Origin: Metellina segmentata
Taxonomy: Eukaryota > Arthropoda > Arachnida > Araneae > Tetragnathidae
DNA length: 64,000 nucleotides
Reading direction: 5' to 3'
Assembly (NCBI GenBank): GCA_947359465.1
Contig: OX375872.1
Span: 83,198,931 to 83,262,930 of the forward strand
Shown: in pieces, positions 11,612 to 23,010 of the stretch
Layout: each line of letters starts with the position of its first letter
How positions within the stretch are numbered: position 1 is the first letter of the stretch
Notes under the pieces: generated by a model
Told to the model about the DNA's origin: nothing
Databases searched by the model: none
Seen by the model: only the letters and a program-made list of their open reading frames with translations
Made by a program: the position numbers and the translations under genes

Positions 11612-12025
11612 TAAACTAGACTGCCAACCAAATATAGATTTTAAAGACTTGACAAAACTTTAAATCTCAGAACTTAATTTTGCAAAATCAAATGGACCTT
11701 CTCGGAAATAAAATTTGGGCTGCTTTACTGAGTTTTAGCAAATTGGTTGAGATAAGTTTGAAAATAATTTCGTCACGTTGTGCGATTGTGTGTGTAATCT
11801 CTTCGTGTTATGTATGATCAATCTGTTTATTTGCTTTTAGCTGGTAGCTTATTTTTAAACTCATTATTATCTTAAAATTATGTTGAATTTTGGATAATTT
11901 ATTCATAAAGTGTATCAGTGGAAGGTGCACCGTTCAAGGTCAACCAGTTTTAGGGACTCGTCTGCCAGCTGTTCACTGAATTACATCGTATTATAACGGT
12001 TATTGTTTTTTTGGTAAGGAACAAA
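11612..12025. other. Sequence 5' of the mariner relic
   Basis: Should contain the 5' end of the mariner element, but I cannot find a left terminal repeat matching the right one, so the 5' boundary of that element is unresolved. Confidence 0.4.
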
Positions 12026-13272
12026 ATGTCCAAGAAAATCGAGCGTGTCGTCAAATGTGAAGTAAAATCTGTAATCCGATTTCTAAACGCAAATTTTTTT
12101 TTTCCAATGTCGGGCACTATGGTATTAAGTATTGCTCACTACAAAGCCGGAAGCGATGGCCTCTTGTGAAGGAGCACCGAGTGGGAGGACCATCATCGCC
12201 CCTAACAAAGGACAGCACAATTTTACGACGATGACCGAACCGGGACTCGAATCCAGACCCATCAGCGTGGCAGACGAATGAACTAACCACATACCGACCA
12301 CTATACCTCAAAATATGTGCAACCAAGCGAAATTTGTCGTGAAATCAAAACAGTGTATGGTGATGTGATGATTGAATCATGTGTGCGTCCTTGTTGTCGA
12401 AAGTTTAATGAGGGAAGATAGAACTCCACGATGTGGAGCGATGTGTTTGCCCAAGTGTCATTACGGATTAGCTTGTCAAGTCTGTCTACAAATTCATGAA
12501 ACAAAAACTTTGGATGAAATTCATGATAAATTTTCACATGTGTCTCGCACTATAATTTACGAAGTGGTAACAGATCACCTCAAATTTGGAAAAACTTGTG
12601 CAACGTAGGTGCCAAGCATGCTCAATGACTACCACAAAGTCAAGCGAATGGCTGCAGCGTTAGGCTTTTTGGATCGCTACTCAAATGAAGGATATGAATT
12701 TTTTTCTCATATTGTTACACGAGATGAAAACGTCAGATTATGGAGTGGTACAATGCTCGTTCACCAACCAGGCCAAAAAAGTAAGCAAACAATCTCGACT
12801 CGAAAACTCATGGCTACTGTTTTTTGGGACTGTCACGGATTATTGCTTATTGAGTTTATGCCACGGAGAGCCTGTATAAATGCCGAAGCATACTGTGAGG
12901 CATCGAAGAAGCTACTGCGTGCGATTCAGGATCAAAGACGCAACATGTTGTCCAGCGGCATGGTCCTCTTGCATGACACCGCACGGCCCCATGCATCTGC
13001 GAAAACGCAACAATTGATTCCTTGACCATCCCGCCTATAGCTCGGACTTAGCCTCCAGTGACTTTTATTTGTTAGCTAAACTTAAAGAATTTCTGGCTGG
13101 GAAACATTTTCCGAACGACGAGAAGCTTAGAGACGTTGTTAATGCTTATATCAATGGACTGGCGGTAAAGGAGTATGACCCTGGTATTCAAAAGCTCATC
13201 ACAAGGTATAACAAATGTTTAAATTTGCAAGGAGACTATGAAGAAAGTAATATAAATAAAAAATGTGGTTGA
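12026..13272 (+). pseudogene. Mariner transposase pseudogene
   Basis: A D,D34D transposase relic. The N-terminal part starts MSKKIER and reads VIRFLNAK before the SINE at 12093. It resumes after 12311 as SEICREIKTVYGD, the first helix-turn-helix. A second helix-turn-helix (KTLDEIHDKFSHVSRT) and the WVPSML linker follow. Catalytic residues: Asp at about 12723 (TRDENV), Asp at 12975 (LLHDTARPH) and Asp at 13060 (SSDLASSDFYL). The second and third lie 85 nt apart instead of the 105 expected for D34D, consistent with a 20-nt deletion that also shifts the frame near 13022. The C-terminal block KEFLAGKHFPNDE is intact to a stop near 13270. There is at least one other frame break, in the N-terminal third. 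It is not functional. Confidence 0.88.
12093..12311 (-). mobile_element. SINE-C inserted in the mariner element
   Basis: Minus-strand tRNA-derived SINE. The head at the right has an A-box region TAGTGGTCGGTATGTGG (rc of about 12289-12305) and a B-box GGATTCGAGTCCC (rc of about 12242-12254). The left end is a run of ten T (12094-12103), i.e. an A-tail. The body (GGGGCGATGATGGTCCTCC in the sense direction) is not that of SINE-A. Mariner codons are continuous on both sides once it is set aside. Flanking AAAT and AAAAT may be a very short target duplication, but this is not clear. Confidence 0.75.
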
Positions 13273-13334
13273 AAATTTTTAATTGGTCTGTATTTTATTT
13301 AAAAACGGGCATTACTTTCCGAACGAACCTCGTA

Positions 13335-16300
13335 TGTAATTTATTTTAAAATATGAACCCTTACATTTATATATATTCTATATAATTTCTCACCAGGCTT
13401 TATATTACATAAGCTAATATAAAATAAAATAAAATATATAAAAGATTAATATGATTATTAGAAATATAAATTTTATGAACTGAAGAAAAGTTCGTTACAT
13501 TTATTTTGCAATCGATAACCTATTTAAGCTCAACTTAGGTAATAGAATTATTCACACAAACTGAATACTAACAAATTATTTTCAATTTAAAAAAGTCCGT
13601 CATAACAAAATATTTTATTGTTTTCAATTAGGTAAATTAAATCAATTGAAAGTTATACTTCCGTGTTCAAATTATTTTTTCAAACTATATTTTTAAGAAA
13701 ATTTATTTCATATCGAATTGTTAAATCACTATAACAAGGAGTGAAAGAACAATACATTAAACCGTTGTAAAACTTCATTTTAACACGTAAGTCTGAAATT
13801 ATTGCTTCCGACGTTAACTTCACCAAGATCAAGCTTAATAAAATCGGATTCTACACTTGATGATCAATAAAACAATATTTTATTGCTCTAGAAGAGGCAT
13901 TTAATGATGGTAATTAAGATGTGGAAGTTCGCGCTTGCCTAGCCGAAAGAATTATTTTCCACCTTAAAAGTTCAATAAGTACTTGTATATACCTAGCGAG
14001 GCAATAACTAGAGATTAACACAGCTGTTACTCTTAAATGAAGTTATAGTTTTTCCCGATTGCAGACATAAATTTTGGGAGCATTTCTAACGAGTATTTGA
14101 ATTTTTAGAAAGTCATAACAACGCTCTTTTACAATATCGTGTTTCCTCATGAATAACGACTTTCTGTTATATGCTTTTCAAGTAACAATTCACGTATTGT
14201 CAGAAGATCAATACAGATTACTACAAAATTATTAGTCTAGACACATATTATTTCAATTTTCTGAATGTTTGAGATCTAGTTTTAATGGAACTATAGTTTG
14301 AAATTTAAATATTAATTGATATAAGAGACTTTAAGGATGTATGATGAAACTTTTAAGTGCTTTGTATTTTAATGGAAACTTAGGAAACTACTTTATATGT
14401 TCTCAATTACATAAATAGTAATAATATTTGCTTGTAATAGTTATTTTAATTTCTTTTGTAAGATACACATAACTTTATGTTTCTAATCATAAAATGTTGA
14501 ATCTGATATAGTATTTTTTAACTTGTAAAGTGCTGTTTGTGACGACACTAATAATGAACAAAACTAACTGCTCTCAAAGCAAAATTAGGAATAAAATATG
14601 TTACATTCTTGTTTTTCAGACAACAAATTCAGAGTGTTCAAAGAGTTGTAGCTAGAGTCGGATGAGTTCCAAAATCTCGTGAAAAGACCAATTAGTTATG
14701 AATAATACAGCGACTGTTTGAACGTTGTCTATGCTTTCTTTGATGTCCTACGCACCAGATTATATTAATTTATAACTGAAACACTCAGGAATTAAATTTC
14801 TCTTATTTTAATATATTTTTTACTCTTTAGTCACCAAACCCAAATAAAAAACTCATGTGACACATATAATCATTAAATCTAAATATTTTTTTAAATATTC
14901 TGTATTCGGTGATTAAAAGAAATGACTATATTACAATAAGAGAAATGTGAATCCTGAGTATAATTATGTACGACAATAATCAGTGGAATACATAGAAAAC
15001 AAACCTCATTGAAATTCTCTAATCTAAAAATACAAAGTAGACACAAGGGGTTCCTGAGACTTCTACCCCTCCTCGTAACCTCGAATAATTTCAATTTTCG
15101 TCTTTCTTAAATGTTGCGTTTGTTATACATGACGCATGGTTATAATCTGGCAAGATGTTTGGAATGTTGTATAAGCCTCACAGTATCTTCGTGATCGTAT
15201 ATATTTTTTTAGCGAAGCTTCCATTTTTTTAAGGATTCAAGCGTGTTTTTCAGGATACTTTATGATCGTGTTACAAAGGTATCGTAATGTCTGGACTGCA
15301 TAATTTTACCCGTGTTTTACTTTAACGTGTTCGGCCGTGGTTATTGCTATGCTTCTTTGTTTACTTCAGCGTATATTAAGTAACGCAGGTGTCTATTTTT
15401 ACGCCTGCCGATGTACGTTATAAGTGTAAGTCTTATCTTGTAGCTATAGACAATAGAGTTGTATGTTACTTAGCTGGAACCGTTGATTTTTTCTCCTCCA
15501 TATTTACCTTACAAAAAATATGTAGGTCTGTTTGACTCAGAAAGTAAAGGGAAAATCTCTCACGTAGGTGTCATCGGTTATTGTATAAAGTGAAATATCA
15601 GCCAAGAACTACAAAAAATGTATGTTAATGCGTTTGCTTTCCATACCAAAAAATATAATTTGGACAAGCGAGCCTTTTCACATTCAAGTATTCTTGTGAG
15701 ATCCTTCATTTCCTATTGAAAGAAACATAGAAACGAAAAAATGCGCTGGATTCACCTTGAAACTGCTATCTTGCGGTGCTTTACTTCTAGTGATGTTTGT
15801 TTATATGCAAGAAATTTTGAGACACTTTTCAGATTTCTTTCAGAGTATATAAAAGAGAAAAAAATTAATCAAAATAATTTATTTCAGCTAAAGTTGTATA
15901 CATTTCGATCCTCATCTATTTATTTGCCACTCTTCTGTAATAACATCGAGTTGAGATGTAACGACGTGTGAGTGATTTTGACAAATAATCTCAAACAGGT
16001 GGCTTAGAACTACTGTACAGAATTTTGATAAACCTTATTGGTTGCATCTGATACTCAGTATTTATCATGATATTGGATTTTAGCCCTTGAGTGGAAAATA
16101 TTTTTAAAAAGTAAGAAACCAATTAAATGCTGAAATCCTTACATTGCACCTTTTATGACAAAAGCACTTTTTTCAAAATTACTAAAATTTATTCAGTAAA
16201 TTAAACATGCAGGAGATAGAAAAACAATCATTGGTATTGATTTCAAAGTGAGAGGATATTTCAGACAGTTTCAACGCAAGGAAACCTTAAAATACTTTGA

Positions 16301-18290
16301 TTTTACTACCACATATACCTCTTTTTCTAATAAGACAGATTAGTTCTTATCAAGTTTATTACATACAGCTTGAACTAAAACGAAGATAATTTAAATTATT
16401 TTATATGGCAAGACGTTTACCTTTTCTTGTACTATAGTTCTAACAATTTGATCACCCTCTGTATATTAAAAGTTCTAGTTTAGATAAAAGATTTTAGTTT
16501 GTGCTTATATATATATATATATGTACACTTAAACAGATTTAAAATACGTTTTGTATACAAAATATATTGGACATGATTGCATACCCTTTTCATCAAGCTT
16601 CAATATTTGTTTGACTAGTTATATTTCCTTTATTTACTCTACATTAAAATATATTTATTCATGAGTGTAGAAGTTTTTCACTAATATTTTTAACCAGAAG
16701 GTGCTCACGAGAAAGTAGTTTATCCTCAGACAAACGGCTCCATTTTATCTGTCGTTTTTTGATCGAAAGGAAAGATTTAAGAGAGTTCTCAGTTCCTTCT
16801 TTTAAGCGACAATTCCTTAAGACATGAGAATAGAAATAAACAAGAGCTTAGAAATTCGGGCCTTAATGTTTTGTTTCTAGATTGTTTGGTTCAGTAATTT
16901 TCCCCCCGGAGCATTGTAACAGATTAGGTTTCATTTCCACATTCTATTTAAGAAAGAGAGGAAACAAACTACCAAACCAGTAGTAAGACGAGTGAAATGA
17001 GAAACTCTTTATGAGATGCCTTATTCCTATGTAAACAAAAAACAGATAAACTGAAAATTATGCATAAAAATTCAACAAATAATAAACTTTGTTAAAATAA
17101 TTTTAAGTAAATTTAGTGCTAATATCAGTTTAACACGAAGCTTCTTCATGGAGTAACTTTTTATAACGGAAATACGTCATTACAATTTGAATACGTTGCT
17201 ATTAAAGATGTAGACGTTGATCATAAAGAGGTAGACGTTGATCATGAAGAGGTGGGTATATTTTTACATGAATTTAAAATCCAGGAAGAATAATATCAGA
17301 CAATATAAGGCTCAGAAACACACTTGAACGTTACTCTTTGCGACTCGTTTGTTACGGTAATTCAATTTTTTCATCGTATCTCCTAAATTCTTTTTATTAC
17401 TTTTGTCCATAGATAAAACATGGTATTCTTTCTAGGGAACTTCAGGAACTTTGAAATGATTGAAAGCACGTGAAATGATTTGAAAGTAAGGAAAGCTACA
17501 AACTACAAACTACCGGAGTAGAAAAAGACTTTATGTTAAAAACTGATTCAAATGATGTGTTTTGACGATATTGTGTGTGAATTTCTAACCTAAGCTATGC
17601 TGATTCTAGTAGCATGCCAAATTACGCTATAAGATACGAAAGAGGTTACCGAAAATTATTTGTGCCCTATGTTTTTACCTTTTCAAAGCCCCTTGTCTTA
17701 TTAGTACCGTAATTTGTGTATGTACTTCAATCAGTTTATTAATATATATATCTACATTTTGTGAATTTATGATGCTTGAACTGTACATTTAGTTCACTAG
17801 GAGAAAAAGTTAAAACTTGAGAGAACAAAATACTCGATTCACTTAAAATACGGCTCATTAATTTTGTATTTATTTTTGGTGAATACGAATGTGTTTTAAA
17901 TCAGTGAGACGTTTTAAATTTGAAGGTCAGGTGTGTAAAGCTCTATGTAAAATGATATTCAGACACTGGGATCGAAATAAAATTTAATACTATTGAAAAA
18001 GAAAGATAACAGCACTTTGAAGATACTTTGAAAATTACTAATTGGTAACTTATTGACTGTCATAAGAAAATTTCGCAACAGATTTTTTAAATAAGTTTAT
18101 GATTCTACACGAAAAATAAATACCAGTGCTTTGGTGAGTAGTTATTTCAGTTATCTTGTTGAATATTTTTGTCCTTTATGAAGTTTGAATGGGAAAATGG
18201 TTTATAAAAATTTAGCTTTTTCACCTAAACTTATGACAGCTAATATTTAAATAATTCCCGTATATGTCATGGCAGAAAGGTAGGTGCTGT
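13335..18290. other. 5-kb stretch without recognisable genes
   Basis: AT-rich. The longest frames are under 80 codons. Small items: a short TA run at about 16507-16522, and a 21-bp tandem duplication at 17210-17251 (GTAGACGTTGATCATAAAGAG followed by a copy with one change) inside an open stretch of about 17123-17293 with no Met start. No tRNA-like boxes and no dispersed repeat shared with the rest of the window were seen. Confidence 0.5.
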
Positions 18291-18544
18291 AATTAATCTC
18301 ACACTGGAGAAACACAACTGGCTATTGGGGATCAAACCGAAGAAAAGATCCGAGGATAACACCTCTTAATTTTGAGCCTCGGTCAAATGACGAGATCACA
18401 ACTGAGCTGGCACATCACTCTCTAACCTTCCACACCACAACAACGTGAGGACATTTGAAGCCACGACAGCCACGGGTTTTGTCTGGATTCGAACTCGCAA
18501 CCCTCTGGCTCCTAATCTCTTACTCTTCCAACCGGGCGACCAAG
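18291..18544 (-). mobile_element. SINE-A copy, head 1
   Basis: Minus-strand SINE-A. B-box GAGTTCGAATCC is the reverse complement of GGATTCGAACTC at about 18484-18495. Head A-box region lies at about 18525-18544. Body blocks GAGGACATTTGAAGCC, GAGCTGGCAC and CTCTTAATTTTGAGCCTC follow, and the 3' end is AATTAATCTCACACTGGAG at the left. The middle of the copy (after GACAGCCACGGG) is a few dozen bases shorter than others. Confidence 0.8.
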
Positions 18545-19325
18545 TAGAATTCAAACATAAACACGTGTTTCTGTCGTATATATGGGATTCAAATTCGTTC
18601 ACATCATTCATTGGTTTATGTTTTTCTTTACAATGTTTATTATCACATTATAAGCAATTGAATGAACGGGAATAAAACAGAATTAAGGGAATATTTTAGA
18701 ATTTTTACTGCATAAATAGTAATAAAAGAAATCCTCATAGCAAACCAACCCGAAAGAAATACCAACCCGAAAGAAATGTTATGGAAAATATGTTTGCATC
18801 TCAACACAAAGTTGCTACTATTTATTGTAACGATATCAAAACTGCTCCTTCGGAAAGCAATCAATCAATCAACATCTAAATGCTGATTTATTTATGTATG
18901 TGATGCTGAGAACGTAATATATTATAGTCGTCATGAATGAACGTAAATAAATAAACACCACTGGAAAAGTTTAAGAAAGGATGCTCGTATTGAATAAAAT
19001 GCAGTACACAGAACTAAGAATTTACGTAGCTTTATTTCATAAAATAATGGTATTAGGGATGCTTTTATAACTTTCGCTTGCATTTATTGATATTTGTCTT
19101 CAGACTTAATATTAAGAATGCAACTTCTGTCAAAGTGCTTCAGTGTAAACTTGGAATATGCACATAAGAAATTATTCCGTCCCATACTCATTTCACAGTA
19201 TTGTGTAGTAAAGTTAAATGTTAAAAACCAGGGGTACTTAGATCCGATAATATTAATATTACAAAAATATAGCATAAAATATTTTTGATTGTGGAACTTT
19301 TGATCACATGTATGTGATCAAAAGT
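18545..19325. other. No gene; one short tandem duplication
   Basis: ACCAACCCGAAAGAAAT occurs twice in tandem near 18745-18778. Nothing else is supported. Confidence 0.5.
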
Positions 19326-19500
19326 GGCCCGTTCTGTTGCTCTAGTTCGACGTTAATTAAAAACTACCAAAAACTCGGAATGCCACACATAAAAATAAAA
19401 TTGAAGAAAGAAGAGAAACCAGTGTTTGTGACGTTTCGCGGTATCCCGATTGCCAGAGTAACGGATTAGAAACCAGAGGGTTGCGAATTCGAATAATACG
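19326..19500 (+). mobile_element. Two SINE-A fragments in inverted order
   Basis: 19326-19360 is the 3' tip of SINE-A on the plus strand (GTTCTGTTGCTCTAGTTCGA then CGTTAATTAA). About 75 bp further on, 19435-19500 is a tRNA-like head on the plus strand (GATTAGAAACCAGAGGGTTG and the B-box region GCGAATTCGAA). Because tail precedes head, they come from two insertions or from a rearranged copy. Confidence 0.6.
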
Positions 19501-19823
19501 AAAGACCATAGTGTATAAAGGTATAAAAAGACAGAGATTTTTCAATTTAAAAAAAATTATTTTTGGTAAAATAAACACATTAATTTTTAATTACATAGAT
19601 CTATTTTTAATTATGAGTGAATCTAAAGAAAATTCACAGGGAACTCACTTATTATTCTTAAATATAAGAAGCAGTTCTAAATTCGTGTGGATAACATTTT
19701 CCTACCATCTTCAGTTTATTAAATTTTACAGTACAAATTCGTAACTTAGATGAGTATTTTGCAGTTTAGTCTTCTCTTTCTGTTTTGATTCAATATACAA
19801 TGGACTCTATTTTGAATTGTATA

Positions 19824-20260
19824 TTAACACTCCTGGTGGTTGTCTTGACGAGGTATCATGTCATAAGCAAACTTGGACAAGATATTGATGGACGAGATAT
19901 CTAGTCATTAGAAGAAAACTGACCAGATCTTGATGGACGAGATATCTAGTCATTAGAAGAAAACTGACCAGATCTTGATGGACGAGATATCTAGTCATTA
20001 GAAGAAAACTGACCAGATCTTGATGGACGAGATATCTAGTCATTAGAAGAAAACTGACCAGATCTTGATGGACGAGATATCTAGTCATTAGAAGAAAACT
20101 GACCAGATCTTGATCTTGTCATCACGGCCAAATCAGCAATATCTTGATGATAAGATATCTCGTTATTAGCAAAATTGGTCAGATCTGATGGACGAGATAC
20201 CTCGTCATTAGAAAAACTTGTCAGATTTTGATAGACGAGATATCTCGTCAAATGTCTTGT
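19824..20260 (+). mobile_element. TTAA palindromic repeat, copy D (expanded)
   Basis: Left end TTAA-CACTCCTGGTGGTTGTCT, then the family modules. It is about twice the length of its relatives because the second module has been amplified (next entry). Downstream of the amplified part the normal order resumes: GATCTTGTCATCACGG, CAATATCTTGATGATAAG, GGTCAGATCTGATGGACGAG. The right terminal repeat is not recognisable, so the end is approximate. Confidence 0.8.
19876..20115 (+). repeat. 45-bp tandem repeat, 5 units plus partial
   Basis: Four identical 45-bp units at 19921, 19966, 20011 and 20056 (each GACCAGATCTTGATGGACGA... ending ...AGAAGAAAACT), preceded by one unit at 19876 with two differences and followed by a partial unit from 20101. 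The unit is the GACCAGATCTTGATGGACGAG module of the palindromic repeat. Since 45 is a multiple of three, the minus strand reads as a 15-residue peptide repeat, which I regard as incidental. Perfect identity points to recent slippage or unequal exchange. Confidence 0.95.
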
Positions 20261-20458
20261 TTTACATAACAATTTTAGAAATTTCCCTGGAAGAGCAATG
20301 AGCAATGTCTAATTAAATTCAATAAGTTCTTCACAATCATACTGTTTATAACTGTAGAATTATTAAATTGAAAAAAATTCTAGAACTTTTTCAAAAATTG
20401 TAGAAATGTTGGAGATTTTCATTTTAAAACTTTATTTTCTGCTTTCTTTACTCTTTAC

Positions 20459-20577
20459 CGTCATCTGACCATGGTTCAAAATTACGGGGCGTTGTTCTTG
20501 GATATATCCTTTTCTGATTGATTCAAGACCGTTGCCAATAGCCCGTCATGTTGATCTAGTGCGACATAAATTAACTA
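20459..20577 (+). mobile_element. SINE-A 3' fragment
   Basis: Plus-strand, 5'-truncated: CATCTGACCATGGTTCAAAA, GGCGTTGTTCTTGGATATAT, GACCGTTGCCAATAGCCCGT, then GTGCGACATAAATTAAC at the end. These are the last third of the SINE-A body. Confidence 0.75.
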
Positions 20578-21213
20578 TCTACATATCTTACGCATTTTTA
20601 AAAGAGTATTGCACCAAGATAGTTTTAACTGTAAATATTTAAGTCCTGGACCTCTCACCCATTTTATCAGTCCTTATTTAAATTTGAATGGTGCTTATAA
20701 GGAATTAGTTTCTACCCTTTAATTCAAAGTGCAATTAGTTTTCCATGAAACGAGAGATGAACTGTCCGTGTTCATTATAGTAAGACTATTGTTCCAAACC
20801 GATGTTGACTCATTATTCTACTTAATTCAATTAACAGGAACTATAAACTATGAGCTGTCATTCAAGTTTCGTAATTAAATTAAAATATTCAAGTATTGAC
20901 GTATTATTAGCTCAGAAAAGCTATGCATAAAATATTGCTGTGTGTTAAAGTAAATAAATTTAGAAGGATTACGATATTTTTAACTGTGGAAAAAATGTAT
21001 ATTTTAGGGAAATGTGTTAACGTATAATGTCATTTACGTTTTTAAAATTACGAAAAGGATGACAAATTTTATACTACAGAAATATCAATTTTTTAGTTAC
21101 ATGTTTTAGAACGTCAATATGTATTTACGGATTTGAACATGTGAGTTTGCACCAGGTACATATTCAATTCATGCAAAATAATTACTTGTACTATAAATTT
21201 AGGTAGATTATTA
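20578..21213. other. No recognisable gene or repeat
   Basis: A SINE-free spacer between two SINE-A copies. Nothing else was seen. Confidence 0.45.
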
Positions 21214-21530
21214 AATTAACAACGTACTAAAACAATACAGCGGACTATTGACGACGTTCCTGGATCTATCCCAACGGAAAGGATCTGAGGACAAAAACCT
21301 CTTAATTTTGAACCACTTTCAGGTAACGTTGGTAACGTAGGTTAACACCAGAGCTGGCACCTCATTCTTAAAACTTCCACATCACACCAACTTGAGAACA
21401 TTTGAAGCCACGAAAGATTTCGTGCAACAGTCCTCCCCTGCACAAGACGGTCTTTGGTGGGACAGAGTTTCGAACTAGCAACTCTCCGGTTTCTAATCCG
21501 TAATTCTGCCTACCGTGCTACAGCGACCCT
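21214..21530 (-). mobile_element. SINE-A copy, full length, head 1
   Basis: About 317 bp on the minus strand. Head region at about 21470-21530 with a mutated B-box (TGCTAGTTCGAAACT). Body blocks AGACCGTCTTGTGCAGGGG, TTGAAGCCACGAAAGATTT-like and CTCTTAATTTTGAACCAC are present, and the 3' end is AAATTAACAACGTACTAAAA at the left. A 10-bp GGTAACGT(T/A)GG block near 21324-21343 is duplicated in tandem. Confidence 0.8.
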
Positions 21531-22585
21531 ACTTGTATTATGAAACAGGTAAATATAAAATTTGCAAAATTACTATTACAGAAAAAATACTATTTGCTTA
21601 GTTGATAAAAATTAAAAAGTAAGACCAAAAGAAATTTAATCCCACCCTTTAAATCTGATCAATTGTATATGATTTCCATCCACAGATGAAATTTTCGTTT
21701 ATTATATTGTTATTTGTATAGCTTTTGTTAACTTTGAATTGTAAAAACACAAAACATACAAGCTTAATCATGACATTAAAATGTGTTGCTAAGACAAATT
21801 TTGGGTGCATTTTGTGTGAGCACACATTTTGAGAAAATGTTCCTTCCTAGCCATCGATATTTTAAAATTTGTACTGTAGATTGACATGACCTTAAATCTC
21901 AATTTTTATAATAATTTGTCCAACATTACCAGTGATACAAGAATTTAGAAATTGTCAAACTTCACACATTGATGGTCATTTTGGATTTGTATCAGAGTCT
22001 GTAAATAACCATAATTTGGGAATTAATAGTTCGAAATTAAAACTTTTTATTAAGTGGAAGCTATTTCTTTTTAAAGTGTATATGAAATGCAGAAACTAAA
22101 GTAATTTTACATTTTATTGCTTTTATTCCATGAAGAGTGAAAAAATAACTTGTAAGACAGCACTTTAAAGGGCTTAGATTCAGAGATTAAAATTCTTGGT
22201 TTCTGTATAAAAGCTCTTCGTAAAATAGTGGTAATTTTACTCGGCAAAAATCAGGATATATTAAGAACTAATAATCAAAATTAAATTCTACCAAGCACTA
22301 ATTCAAAGCAAGATCATAACTAAATGTTTAGATAGTAAGACAATAATAAAATTATACTGAAATGAATGGTTTCCATTTGGTATAAGAATTATAAAATTTC
22401 AACTATTAGTTTTCAAGTTGGGGTAATTTTATAGAGGCTGCTTCAAATTCAAAATGGCTATCATTTTGTAAAATTGGACAATTTTTAAATTCTTGTATCA
22501 GCTAATATAGGAGAACATATTTTAAGAATTGAGATTTTATGTCTTATCTGTCATGAATGCCTGTGGTAAAAATTGGTGTCTAACC
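21531..22585. other. No recognisable gene or repeat
   Basis: AT-rich spacer of about 1 kb with no frame above 60 codons worth naming and no match elsewhere in the window. Confidence 0.45.
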
Positions 22586-23010
22586 CATAGAGGAAATGTA
22601 AAAGTAGATTGAGCAATGAGCATGTGCCCAGGATCACGTGACCAAAACTAGTAGCAATGTGATCCTTAGACTACTTTAGTTTACGGTTTGAAAACACAAA
22701 CATTCAACATCTAATTAATCCACGGAATGTGAGAAGATGCCCATCCATTGATTCATCATCTTTTTGTCAGCGTGACACAGAAGTAGACTTCGTCGAAATC
22801 ACAGCATTTGTCGCCACTGTACAGAAATTCTCATTCACCTACCTACCCTATCATAAGATGTTATATCACCAAATGAGGTAATAAGATGCCAAATCTGCCA
22901 ACCTAGTAAATTTGTTACAGAGCAGTCATGTGATTACTAGTCTATATGTTGGTCGCACTTTTTGAAGCTCTTCTCTATAGCAATGCTCAGATTACTTATT
23001 TTTCACGTTA
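22586..23010 (-). mobile_element. 0.42-kb TIR element, copy 2
   Basis: Reverse-orientation relative of copies 1 and 3. Left end CATAGAGGAAATGTAAAAGT. The right end reverse-complemented reads GTGAAAAATAAGTAATCTGA then GCATTGCTATAG, matching the left ends of the other two. Interior landmarks (rc) include GTAGTCTAAGGATCACATTG. It is the most diverged of the three in the middle. Confidence 0.72.

Larger units (their letters stand above)
12026..13334 (+). mobile_element. Mariner-like element, broken
   Basis: A mariner-family DNA transposon relic. The transposase start is at 12026 (ATG, MSKKIER...), and the right terminal repeat CGGGCATTACTTTCCGAACG begins at 13306 and ends near 13334 with CCTCGTA, which is typical of mariner ends. 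A SINE occupies 12093-12311, inside the first helix-turn-helix region. Without the SINE the element would be about 1.1 kb plus the unseen 5' terminal repeat. Confidence 0.85.

Noticed and set aside
19861..20088. 75-codon minus-strand frame with a repeated 15-residue peptide
   Set aside because: It is the translation of the 45-bp tandem DNA repeat. Similar frames in other palindromic copies (7.3, 30.8 and 45.5 kb) follow from shared sequence, are not kept intact, and lack any domain.
19876..20115. CRISPR-like array
   Set aside because: The repeats are head-to-tail with no unique spacers, in a eukaryotic repeat-rich context; it is an ordinary minisatellite.
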